From: SKPT01 sp040905445
GTDB lineage: Bacteria > Planctomycetota > Phycisphaerae > Phycisphaerales > Phycisphaeraceae
Length of the DNA: 64,000 nucleotides
Assembly: GCA_040905445.1 (NCBI GenBank)
Contig: JBBDRN010000042.1
Location: forward strand, 1 to 64,000
Reading direction: 5' to 3'
Shown: one piece after another, positions 17,295 through 25,225 of the stretch
Position numbering within the stretch: the stretch's first letter is position 1
Layout: each line of letters opens with the position of its first letter
Translations under genes and position numbers: made by a program
Notes under the pieces: model-generated
Databases searched by the model: none
Told to the model about the DNA's origin: nothing
Seen by the model: only the letters and a program-made list of their open reading frames with translations

Positions 17295-18274
17295 TGTGTA
17301 GCCTTGTGCAAAGCATGACGAAGTCGCGCCCAGCAAAGGCTGGCGACGTCGACGTACCGGTCAAGCGGGAACTCTTCGCGGTGGCGGCCGAGGTGGCCGA
17401 GCGAGGCGAGCAGTTGGTGACCGGCGGCCGCGGGATCGCACCGCATAGCGCGGCAGTGGACGAGCAGCTCGCGGCGCAGGCGGGACCGGGCCACACGGAA
17501 CGGGGCCTGGGCCTGGAGCAGGTCGAAGAAGCCGTAGCCCGCGGGGTTGGCGCTGCCCCAGTCGATGATCCACAGGCCGCACGCGTTGCCGGCGGCCCTG
17601 TCGGCGGCCGTCGTCTTAAGGACGTTGCCAGTCCACATATCGTTGTGCTCGACGACGCAGCGCGGCTGCCAGCGGCCGCTGTCGCACTCGTGCAGGGCCT
17701 GCTCGGCGGCGCGGCGGATGGCGTCCGGCATCGGCTCGCACTGCATGATGAACGCGAGCGACGCAGCCGCGTCAGCCCCCTGCTCGTCGGTGCAGGGCCG
17801 GGCTGCGCCGGCGACATTACGCAGCCAACGCAGCACACGCCGGCGATACCAGTGCGGGTCCAAACGGCGGGCGAATCGGCTCCCACCCAGCGGCCGACGG
17901 TACGGGTAGACCGCGTAGCTGACTTCGTCCATCGAACCACTGAGCGCCGGATGCAGGATGGCGCCGGCCGTCGATGGCGGCAGGTGGTCGGCCGCCTGAC
18001 GGGCGCGGTCGACGGTGCGCTCGATCAGACGCGGATAGGCAGGGGCGGAGCAGATGATGAACGCCAGCGGGCGATCGCTGCTGCCAAACGCAACGGCCTT
18101 GGTGGTAGCGTCGGCGATGATGTCATGCTGCGCGATGGGCTCGACATGGGTGATCGGGCCGGCGTCGAACGCGGGCGCGATGCGGTCGGCGAGAGCCTGG
18201 CCAACCGTCGCCGCCGACACCGCGGGGCGGGGCTCAAGCGGTTGCGCTTGTGTGGTTGTATGCGTGGCAGTCAT
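17291..18274 (-). CDS. APH/choline-kinase-like phosphotransferase (kinase 1 of 5)
   Basis: 327-residue protein with the aminoglycoside-phosphotransferase/protein-kinase-like fold. The catalytic loop is VVEHNDMWTGNVL (His210, Asp212, Asn217), a variant of HGDxxxxN, and the metal-binding segment is LWIIDWGSA (Asp238). The N-lobe is poorly conserved and a clear ATP-binding Lys cannot be assigned. Such enzymes phosphorylate hydroxyls of small molecules or sugars. It lies between the flippase and a methyltransferase gene, 8 nt and -4 nt away, so it is presumably part of glycan assembly. Antibiotic resistance is unlikely from this setting. Substrate unknown. Confidence 0.8.
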   Translation of the reverse strand: MTATHTTTQAQPLEPRPAVSAATVGQALADRIAPAFDAGPITHVEPIAQHDIIADATTKAVAFGSSDRPLAFIICSAPAYPRLIERTVDRARQAADHLPPSTAGAILHPALSGSMDEVSYAVYPYRRPLGGSRFARRLDPHWYRRRVLRWLRNVAGAARPCTDEQGADAAASLAFIMQCEPMPDAIRRAAEQALHECDSGRWQPRCVVEHNDMWTGNVLKTTAADRAAGNACGLWIIDWGSANPAGYGFFDLLQAQAPFRVARSRLRRELLVHCRAMRCDPAAAGHQLLASLGHLGRHREEFPLDRYVDVASLCWARLRHALHKATH

Positions 18275-18282
18275 GTGGCGGG

Positions 18283-19680
18283 TCAGAGCGCGCCCGTGAG
18301 GTAGAGGCCGGCGATGATGACGACGGCGGAGCTGAGCAGTCCCGCCATGTCGACGGCGGGGGCCCAGACGCCGTAGCGTCGTTGCATGACGATGTCGCAG
18401 GGGTAGTAGATGAGGTGGGTGATGGCGACGCCCCAGATGAGGCCGGGCGTGCCCCAGAACCAGCCGCCGACGGCCATGCAGGTGAGGAAGATGGCGCCCT
18501 GGATGGTGGTGAGGATCATGACGGCGAAGGAGTTGCCGCGTGAGAAGAGGAAGCCGCCGGGGTGGGTGGAGAGGCGGACGATGTGGCCGAGCACGAGGAC
18601 CTGGGTCATCCAGCCGGCGCCGAAATAGCGATCGTCATAGAGGAAGTTGATGATCGACTCGCCGGTGATGGCGAGCAGCCAGAGCAGCGGCAGGAAGATG
18701 GCCATGAGCACGAGGCGCGACTTGGCCAGGCGCTTGCGCATCTCGTGGGGGGGCAGGTGGCGGAGCTTGGAGTACGCGGGGAAGAACGCGCCGCCGCTGA
18801 TCTGACCGGCGCCGGCCATGGGCTTGTTGGCCATCATGGAGGCGATGGTGTAGACGCCGAAGGCGGCGGTGGGCATGAAGGCGCCCAGGATGAGCTTGTC
18901 GCCCTGCGAAACCATGAACCCGAGCAGCTTGGTGACGAGCACCCATCGGCCAAAGCGGTAGATCTCGCGAAAGGCCTGGCGATCCCATTCGAAGCGGTTG
19001 CGCGTGCCCGTGATGCGTGCGAAGTAGAGGTGGCTGACGGCCAGGCCGAACAACGCCGAGAACGTCGTGCCGATCACGAGCGCCCAGACGCTGGGCCAGA
19101 CCAGGGCGACGCCGACCATCACGAGGATCTTCAGCCCGAGGCTGATGGTGCTGACGACGGTCAGTCGGCCGAGGGCCATGTGCCGGCTCATGGTTGTCTT
19201 GGCGGTCGAGCCGAACCCGCCGATGACCGCGTTGAAGCCGATCACCGGCAGCATCCACGCGAGCATCGGCTCGCCGTAGGCCAGGGCGAACGGGTAGGCG
19301 CCCGCGGAGACGAGGCCCCAGAGGACGAAGCCCTTGATGACCTTGATGGTCCACGCGGTGTTGAGGAAGCGCGGGTCGTCGCCGCGCTTGCTCTGGATGA
19401 TGTTGGTGCGCAGGCCGAAGTCGGAAAAGAGGCTGATGATGCTGATGAAGACGCTGCACAGCGCCATGAGGCCGAACGCCTCGGGAAAGAGCAGGCGGGT
19501 GAGGATCAGGTTGCTGGCCAGGTGCAGGGTCTGGTTGATGCCCCAGGCGCCCATGCTCCACGCCGAGCTGTGGTAGACCCGGCGCTTGAGCGACCGTCCG
19601 GCCATGACGTCCTTGACGCCAGGCTTGGCGGGGGCCGGGGACGCGGTGGGCGGGTGGATGTTTGGCTGCGTGGTGGTCAA
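18283..19680 (-). CDS. Wzx-type lipid-linked oligosaccharide flippase (MOP superfamily)
   Basis: 465-residue polytopic membrane protein with about 12-14 hydrophobic segments spread through its length. LASNLILTRLLFPEAFGLMA and FSDFGLRTNIIQ are typical of the polysaccharide-transport branch of the MOP superfamily (Wzx/RfbX). It would move undecaprenyl-linked repeat units across the inner membrane for the Wzy-like polymerase encoded at 7079-8491. The start is a TTG at 19680 overlapping the stop of the upstream GT2 gene as TTGA. The first 30 residues are Pro/Thr-rich and cytoplasmic. Confidence 0.9.
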   Translation of the reverse strand: MTTTQPNIHPPTASPAPAKPGVKDVMAGRSLKRRVYHSSAWSMGAWGINQTLHLASNLILTRLLFPEAFGLMALCSVFISIISLFSDFGLRTNIIQSKRGDDPRFLNTAWTIKVIKGFVLWGLVSAGAYPFALAYGEPMLAWMLPVIGFNAVIGGFGSTAKTTMSRHMALGRLTVVSTISLGLKILVMVGVALVWPSVWALVIGTTFSALFGLAVSHLYFARITGTRNRFEWDRQAFREIYRFGRWVLVTKLLGFMVSQGDKLILGAFMPTAAFGVYTIASMMANKPMAGAGQISGGAFFPAYSKLRHLPPHEMRKRLAKSRLVLMAIFLPLLWLLAITGESIINFLYDDRYFGAGWMTQVLVLGHIVRLSTHPGGFLFSRGNSFAVMILTTIQGAIFLTCMAVGGWFWGTPGLIWGVAITHLIYYPCDIVMQRRYGVWAPAVDMAGLLSSAVVIIAGLYLTGAL

Positions 19681-20666
19681 GGAATGCTCGGTTCAGCGCG
19701 GTCCGGAGCGGCCGCAGGCGGTGCGGGCTCGGGCTCGGGCTCATAGTCATCGGGGAAGGCAGGCACACGCGCATCCAGCAGACGCATCGCGGTCGCGTAC
19801 ATCGCCGCCTTGGCCCAGCGCCGGGGCCAGGGGTCCAGGTGGTTCGTCAGGTCCAGCTCAGGCAGCGCCTCGCCGTCACGCCATTGCCGCAGCTCGCCCA
19901 GGCCGTGCACCTCGCTGACGCGGTCGACGAGCGGATGATCCACCGACACAACCTCCTTGCGCCAATCCTCGACCGACCAGTGGAAGGACTCGTTCTTCGG
20001 CTGATGCGCGCTCTGCCGGGCTCGCAGGCGGAAGCGCTTGATCATCTGGGCGGGGTCGCGATGCGGGTAGTGGAGCATGGGGATGCGTGCTCGTGCAACG
20101 TGCCCGCCATACATCGGCGTGCTGCAGTGCGGCGGCCACTTCAGGGTCCGTCGATAGCGGAAAAAGCGTTGCTCCGTATAGCGGGCGACCTGATAGAACC
20201 GCCGGCGCTCCTGGATAGGTCGACTCCGGTCGGCGAGCGACTCGACACCCGCATCCCAGGCGGTCACGTCGCGGTCGGTCAGGCGGAAGTAGTAGGCCAG
20301 GTAATCCACCCGCCCTTCCCAAGGCCGCACGCGCTCGCGGAGAAACGCCGGCGGGGTTTGGGGGAAGAATTCGTCTGCATCAAGCTTCGCCAGCCAGTCG
20401 CCGGGTTCGAGCGTGTGACGGATGCGGTCAAACATCCAGCCGCGCAGCCCGTGGTGAAACCTGAGCCGGCGCTGTTCGAACGGTTTGACGCGCGCGTCGT
20501 GCCTGGCCTTGTCCTGGACGATCTCCCACGTCGCGTCGGTACTGCCGGTGTCCAGAACATGAATCGCGTCGCACCACGTCAACAGATGATCGAGGCATTG
20601 GGCGAGGATGTCGTCCTCGTCGCGGACCAGCATGAGGGCGTGGATGCGCACGTACGGCTCACTCAC
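19677..20666 (-). CDS. GT2-like glycosyltransferase
   Basis: 329-residue GT-A protein. IHALMLVRDEDDILAQCLDH starts the domain, VLDTGSTDATWEIV is the nucleotide-binding region and WLAKLDADEFF gives the DAD metal motif. The downstream part (YRRTLKWPPHCSTPMYGG) resembles GT2 enzymes of the SunS/WaaE type that recognise lipid A or peptide acceptors. The GTG start at 20666 overlaps the preceding kinase gene by 8 nt. The tail is a Pro/Glu-rich stretch. It may add the sugar that a neighbouring kinase phosphorylates; that is inference. Confidence 0.82.
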   Translation of the reverse strand: MSEPYVRIHALMLVRDEDDILAQCLDHLLTWCDAIHVLDTGSTDATWEIVQDKARHDARVKPFEQRRLRFHHGLRGWMFDRIRHTLEPGDWLAKLDADEFFPQTPPAFLRERVRPWEGRVDYLAYYFRLTDRDVTAWDAGVESLADRSRPIQERRRFYQVARYTEQRFFRYRRTLKWPPHCSTPMYGGHVARARIPMLHYPHRDPAQMIKRFRLRARQSAHQPKNESFHWSVEDWRKEVVSVDHPLVDRVSEVHGLGELRQWRDGEALPELDLTNHLDPWPRRWAKAAMYATAMRLLDARVPAFPDDYEPEPEPAPPAAAPDRAEPSIP

Positions 20667-21312
20667 CTACATCACGCCCGTCGCTGGCGGCCTGAGATAC
20701 ATGACCCAAAAGATGGTTCCGTGCACGCATGCTCTGATATGCCTCGCGAACAAAGCCAAGGAAGGCGCGGCGGACCTCCGGGTGGCGGCTGCCGCGAGCT
20801 AGAAGATTCAGGCAAAACGCGCGGCCACGGGATGTTTGGCTTCCCCGATCGTAGTCGATGATCCACACGCGACCATCGGTGTCAACCATCACGTTTCGGA
20901 GCGTGAGATCGTGATGGCACACGCCTCGCCGTGACATTCGCAAGAGGACCATTGCGACTCCACAGACGACGCGGAACAACAGAAACCATGAAATGGGCGT
21001 GTCGAAGAGGCATCGGCCATGGATACGCTGACAGACCAGGACCTCCCAGCCGTCCAACTGGCACACATCGTCGACGCGCGGCACGCCGCTGAGGTTGTCG
21101 CATCGCCGCAATAGTTCATACTCGCCGCGAGCGTCTTGACGCCCGCGTCGCACGCCGGGGGCAATGACCTTGTAAATGACATCGGACCCAAAATAGACGC
21201 GACGACCAGCGTTAAACGGGCTCACCTGATACGGAAGGTTCGGGTCGACCCCAAGCCTCACAAGCGCTTCGTTCCAACGGCTCTCGGGCAGGTCACAGTC
21301 GGTGGTGTTCAT
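20659..21312 (-). CDS. Kdo/RIO-kinase-like small kinase (kinase 2 of 5)
   Basis: 217-residue compact kinase-fold protein. Visible motifs are the putative ATP Lys48 in VIYKVI, ARGEYELL with Glu64, catalytic loop HHDLTLRNVMVD (His134, Asp135, Asn140) and IIDYDRG (Asp153) in place of DFG. This is the architecture of bacterial LPS core kinases (InaA/WaaP-like) and Bud32/RIO proteins. The ATG at 21312 forms an ATGA overlap with the stop of kinase 3, which fixes the start. The GEYE motif and spacing match kinases 3 and 5, so the three look paralogous. Predicted role: phosphorylating a sugar of the glycan or lipid core. Confidence 0.78.
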   Translation of the reverse strand: MNTTDCDLPESRWNEALVRLGVDPNLPYQVSPFNAGRRVYFGSDVIYKVIAPGVRRGRQDARGEYELLRRCDNLSGVPRVDDVCQLDGWEVLVCQRIHGRCLFDTPISWFLLFRVVCGVAMVLLRMSRRGVCHHDLTLRNVMVDTDGRVWIIDYDRGSQTSRGRAFCLNLLARGSRHPEVRRAFLGFVREAYQSMRARNHLLGHVSQAASDGRDVGE

Positions 21313-22043
21313 CGTTGGTTCGTCAAGCGTCGTCTGCCCCACAACCGCTGGCAAATGGTTCGAGGCTTGAACACGAGTTGGAGCGGCGTCGGCAGCCGTC
21401 TGAGAAGGTGGTCCTGCACGAAGTGGAGGAAGTTGCGGTTGCCGCCTTGGCTAGGCGACCGCGTGTGAGGCAAGGCAAGAAAGTTGTGGTAGAACGCGGC
21501 GAGGCGGCCCGTGCGGCTTGCGTGGCCGAAGTCGACCAGCACCACGCGGCCGTCATGAGCGAGGAGGATGTTTCGCGAGACGACGTCCTTGTGCACGAGG
21601 CCGTAAATGGACATCACACCAAGGGTACAGCCGACGCTCCAAGCGATCCGGATGGTTCGTGGCAGGGACACCGTCGATCGTTCGAGCGTTTCGCCGTCGA
21701 TCGCTTCCATATCGAGGCGTTCGACCTTCTCGTCTCGCGTGTAGCCGAGGACTTGAGGAATTCTTCGGCTGCGCTGGCAAGCCAGCAAGGCCTCATACTC
21801 GCCCTTGAGCGGCAAGGTGTCGTGGCGGTCGATGGCCTGCAGGTCCGCGAGCTGAACCTTGCAGACCCGATCATCCAGTCGGTAGACGCGCCGATAGGGC
21901 CCGGAGTCGACCTCTTGAACGAGCAGGCCGCCGGGCACAGCCTGATCCAGCATGGCGCGCATGGCCGCGTGTTGAACGCTCATGGGCGGTTGACCTGTGT
22001 GCGGGAAGCCGTCGGGGCCCTTCGAGGGAGAGGTTCCCGTCAC
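21309..22043 (-). CDS. Kdo/RIO-kinase-like small kinase (kinase 3 of 5)
   Basis: 244-residue kinase-fold protein paralogous to its neighbour at 20659. Motifs: Lys62 in VCKVQ, LKGEYEALL with Glu82, catalytic loop LVHKDVVSRNILL (His151, Asp153, Asn158) and VLVDFGHA, a true DFG (Asp171). The GTG start at 22043 overlaps the methyltransferase stop (GTGA) and its own stop overlaps the start of kinase 2 (ATGA), so three genes are read as one coupled unit. A soluble ATP-dependent kinase for a glycan or glycolipid hydroxyl is the best guess; a protein substrate is not excluded. Confidence 0.78.
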   Translation of the reverse strand: MTGTSPSKGPDGFPHTGQPPMSVQHAAMRAMLDQAVPGGLLVQEVDSGPYRRVYRLDDRVCKVQLADLQAIDRHDTLPLKGEYEALLACQRSRRIPQVLGYTRDEKVERLDMEAIDGETLERSTVSLPRTIRIAWSVGCTLGVMSIYGLVHKDVVSRNILLAHDGRVVLVDFGHASRTGRLAAFYHNFLALPHTRSPSQGGNRNFLHFVQDHLLRRLPTPLQLVFKPRTICQRLWGRRRLTNQR

Positions 22044-22837
22044 GGACGCGTCTTGCGCGCCTCGATCAGCATGTACTCGCCGTCCTGGAGCACGGCGCGC
22101 GACGCGGTGTACCGCAGGAAGTTACGGCGGGCCCGGTCCTCGGGTACGGCGCGAGTGAGTAGTCGGATCATCCAGGCTGCGGGGCTCAGCCAGCGGCTGG
22201 CACGGATCGCCGCGCCCCAGACGTCGATGACCTGGAAGCCGGTGTTGCCGAGCTGGTTGGCGATCTGTGGAAACATCAGGTAGTGGCGTACGTGGGCCTC
22301 GGGGTCGTCGATCGTCTGCTGCATCATGCCTTCGTTGACGGCATTGTTGATCGAGCCGTAGACAAGGAAGCGCAGGCGTGCCTTGATCGACGCGTAGTTA
22401 TTCACGTTGATGTACAGGGTTCCGTTGGGCTTAAGGATTCGGTGGAACTCGCGGATGGCGCCGCCCGGGTTGTAGAGTCGGTGCAGGCCGTTGACGCAGG
22501 CGACGACATCAAAGCATTCGTCATCGTAGGGCAGAGCCTCATTGAGGTTGGCAACTTTGAACGGGAGGTTCGGGTGGTTCAGCTTGAAGTTGCCGGCGTC
22601 GATGTCCGAACAGTGGACGTCCCAGCCGCGATCGAGCAGGAACTGAGCGAAGATGCCTTCACCGGCGGGGATGTCGAGAACTTTGCCGGGCTTGAGGCCA
22701 GCGAAGACGCGACGGATCGCGTCGTGAGAACCACGCGAACCGATGATTTTCATTGCCTCGGCGGGTTGATCGCTCGGGGCAGGCGCGGGCGAAGCGGCGG
22801 TGGTGTCGACAGGAGTGGAATGGGGGGTGTTGGTCAT
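22040..22837 (-). CDS. Class I SAM-dependent methyltransferase
   Basis: 265-residue methyltransferase. Motif I is KVLDIPAGEGIFAQFL (about 52-67), followed by VHCSDID ending beta-2, the acidic FDVVACVNGLHRLYNPGG segment and GTLYINVNNYAS. The first 28 residues are a Pro/Ala/Ser-rich extension. It lies 18 nt downstream of kinase 4 and overlaps kinase 3 by 4 nt. The PAGEG form of motif I is common among methyltransferases acting on sugars or lipids in surface glycan clusters. Substrate unknown. Confidence 0.82.
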   Translation of the reverse strand: MTNTPHSTPVDTTAASPAPAPSDQPAEAMKIIGSRGSHDAIRRVFAGLKPGKVLDIPAGEGIFAQFLLDRGWDVHCSDIDAGNFKLNHPNLPFKVANLNEALPYDDECFDVVACVNGLHRLYNPGGAIREFHRILKPNGTLYINVNNYASIKARLRFLVYGSINNAVNEGMMQQTIDDPEAHVRHYLMFPQIANQLGNTGFQVIDVWGAAIRASRWLSPAAWMIRLLTRAVPEDRARRNFLRYTASRAVLQDGEYMLIEARKTRP

Positions 22838-22855
22838 GAACGTGAACCTTGGGGA

Positions 22856-23917
22856 TCAGTGAAGTGGAGAGAGGGCGTGGTGCAGTAGCGCGTCCTGAGA
22901 TACCTGCAGGGGATGAAGGACGCTGGTGCCATCCCCCCGACGTCGGTGGTAGACAAAGGCCGCATGGATGTCCAACGCATCCGCCTTTGGCTCATGCTCC
23001 TGGCAGAAGCGGCACAGTCGAGCGTACCCCTCGTCCGGCTGGTCTTGGAACAGGGCCCGATGTCGCGACTTGAAATACGACACCCCATCCACGAGCACGG
23101 GCGCCGCCTTGGCCGCGCGCTCCCAGTCGATCAGCCAGAGATCGTCGCCGTCGCGCATGACGTTGTTGGGCTGGAGGTCACCATGCACGGCACACACCGC
23201 GATGGGCCTGTCCGGCTCGTCCAGCAGCGGGCGAAGCCAGGGCTCGTCGGCGGGCTCGGTGCCCGATGGCGTGAACTCCGAGGGGCCAAGCTCGCCGGTG
23301 GTGACCAGCTCGCGGGCCGGCACGTGGCGGATGGGCCCACTGTAACGCTGCTGAAGCGGGCGCAGCTCAGCCCAGCTCGCGCCGGCCGGCCGCAGCGTCG
23401 CGGGCGTCATCGTGGTGGCCAGGTAGCAGACCTCGCCGCACGTCCCGAAGCTGAGCACGCGTGGCGCCTTGAAGCCCAGCCCCTCGCCGCCGCGCAGGCG
23501 CTCGAGCGCATCGCGTTCGCGCTGGAACTGGAAGCGGTCCTTGTCGTGGCGCGAGAGCTTGACGAACGCGGTCGGGCCACCGTCGATGAAGGCGAACGCG
23601 TAGAGGCGGTGTTGCTTTTTCGAGCTGGGCCAAGCGATGACGGGCTGAAGCCGGCCCAGGTTGAGGTGCGTCTCGATCGCGTCGAGGCAGGGCGCGAGGC
23701 CGGGCCAGAGGCTGTCGAGATGATCGAGCGAGCACGTGCGACCGAGCAGGCTGGTGAGGTGGAGGCTCTGGGCGCGGAGCATCCACTTGCGCCAGCGGGC
23801 GCGGTTGGTGGTGAAGACCGGGTAGCGTTCGATCGCCTGCCGGCGCAGCGCCGCCGGTCGCCGGGGCACGGCGAGGACGGGTTGGCCGCGGAAGCTGTAG
23901 AGGCGGAAGTGGGGCAT
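22856..23917 (-). CDS. APH-like phosphotransferase (kinase 4 of 5)
   Basis: 353-residue phosphotransferase with the canonical APH catalytic loop VCAVHGDLQPNNVMRDG (His245, Asp247, Asn252) and LWLIDWERA (Asp264). The N-lobe shows AFVKLSRHDKDRF (Lys120) and RERDALERL, the Lys and Glu pair expected for ATP binding. The first 100 residues form an extra basic, Trp/Arg-rich domain that is not part of a minimal APH and may contact the acceptor. It sits 15 nt downstream of the kinase-FkbM fusion gene. Likely a glycan or lipid-sugar kinase given the context. Confidence 0.78.
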   Translation of the reverse strand: MPHFRLYSFRGQPVLAVPRRPAALRRQAIERYPVFTTNRARWRKWMLRAQSLHLTSLLGRTCSLDHLDSLWPGLAPCLDAIETHLNLGRLQPVIAWPSSKKQHRLYAFAFIDGGPTAFVKLSRHDKDRFQFQRERDALERLRGGEGLGFKAPRVLSFGTCGEVCYLATTMTPATLRPAGASWAELRPLQQRYSGPIRHVPARELVTTGELGPSEFTPSGTEPADEPWLRPLLDEPDRPIAVCAVHGDLQPNNVMRDGDDLWLIDWERAAKAAPVLVDGVSYFKSRHRALFQDQPDEGYARLCRFCQEHEPKADALDIHAAFVYHRRRGDGTSVLHPLQVSQDALLHHALSPLH

Positions 23918-23932
23918 GGTTTCAGTGTGAGG

Positions 23933-25225
23933 TCATGTTCCGGCAGAGTCCGCGGCCGGGTTCTCCGTAGTCGGATAGGCGATCAACGCCATGTCACGAT
24001 TGTCTCGGTAGAGCGTGGCAAACCCCGCCACGTCCAAGGCCTCACGCCCGGCCAGCCACGCCGCAACCGTGCCGAGGCGCATCCCACATTCACGTGTCAG
24101 CAGCTCGAACAGCCGCTGCGGGTCGCCGCCGAAACGCTGTACCCGCGGACGCCAGTAGCGCAAGACGACCATCGGCCGTGCGCGTTGAAGCAGTGCGCGG
24201 GCACCCGCCAGCACGCGCAGCTCATCGCCATCTGCATCGACAATCAGCAGGCGAACGTTGGCAACAGGACCGAGCACATCGTCCAGCGGCCGACGCAGGG
24301 CCGGTGCCATGCGCGCACCCGCCGCAGGCGAGTTGTGTTTACGATGCATCCAGGCCCGGCTGATACTGTTTGAAGGCCGCGCCGCATGTGCCGTGACCTG
24401 GCAACCAGCGACATCACGGTCTGACGTCGGGTTCGGCGCCACCAGGTGGTGGTGTCCGGCCGCCGCGTATCCGACCGCCTGATCGAACCACGCGGGCGAG
24501 CCCTTTGTGCTTGCGCACACGATGCTGTCCGTCGGCCGCAGAATCCTCGCCCACGCCGCTGCCAGGTCGACTTCAGATGTCGGCTCGGCCAAGGGGCGGA
24601 AGCGGATGAAACGCATGAGCCGGCGCAACCCCACCGACATGAACGAGGGAAGCGCCAGCTTGACGAGCGCCGCCATGTTCCGCCGGAACGCGCGGACGAC
24701 ACTTTCCCGACCAGCCGCACCGAAGTCAATGACGTACGGCCGCCCGTGTGCACCGACAATAATGTTCGAGGCGTGCAGATCGTTGTGGCTAACACCGCGC
24801 CATGATAGCCGCGCAACCACCGGAACGAGGCGAAGGAGGATCAACGCCCGCCGGACCCACGAAACGCCCATGTGTGGCAGGATCTGTCCCACGACATGCT
24901 CGAAACTGGCACACTCGGCCACATCGCTGCACTTGAAAGTCATCGCCGCGGCCACACCCGGTATGTCAGAGCATGTTTCCACGATCTCGTACTCGCCCCT
25001 GAGCGAGCCGGGGCCACGGCCACAATCGTCAAGCTTGAGCAGGACCTTGTGGACAAGGCGCTCGTCAGCGTACACTCGACGATGCGGATCCAGCTTGTTG
25101 ATAAATATCAACTCGGCATCCGCGATATCAAAATGCTCGATCGCCTCCGCCCACAGCGGCTCGATATCGAGAGCCGCATGCGGTCGCGGTGGCTCGGCCA
25201 ATGGCGTCGTTGACGGCTTGGTCAT
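23933..25225 (-). CDS. Kinase fused to degenerate FkbM-like domain (kinase 5 of 5)
   Basis: 430-residue two-domain protein. Residues 1-205 are a kinase of the same type as kinases 2 and 3: Lys60 (LVHKVLL), LRGEYEIV, catalytic loop HNDLHASNIIVG (His147, Asp149, Asn154) and YVIDFGAAG (Asp167). Residues about 222-430 resemble an FkbM methyltransferase in outline: VRLLIVDADGDELRVLAGAR corresponds to the family's LLKIDVEGxExxVLxGA segment. The SAM-binding glycine loop expected near the domain start reads SIVCASTKGSPAW and looks lost. The ATG at 25225 forms ATGA with the following GT4 stop. The second domain may now be non-catalytic or bind a glycan. Confidence 0.75.
   Translation of the reverse strand: MTKPSTTPLAEPPRPHAALDIEPLWAEAIEHFDIADAELIFINKLDPHRRVYADERLVHKVLLKLDDCGRGPGSLRGEYEIVETCSDIPGVAAAMTFKCSDVAECASFEHVVGQILPHMGVSWVRRALILLRLVPVVARLSWRGVSHNDLHASNIIVGAHGRPYVIDFGAAGRESVVRAFRRNMAALVKLALPSFMSVGLRRLMRFIRFRPLAEPTSEVDLAAAWARILRPTDSIVCASTKGSPAWFDQAVGYAAAGHHHLVAPNPTSDRDVAGCQVTAHAARPSNSISRAWMHRKHNSPAAGARMAPALRRPLDDVLGPVANVRLLIVDADGDELRVLAGARALLQRARPMVVLRYWRPRVQRFGGDPQRLFELLTRECGMRLGTVAAWLAGREALDVAGFATLYRDNRDMALIAYPTTENPAADSAGT

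Noticed and set aside
17291..18274. Aminoglycoside-resistance gene
   Set aside because: The APH-type loop is present, but the gene is embedded in a glycan cluster with four other kinase-fold genes and has no mobile-element context.
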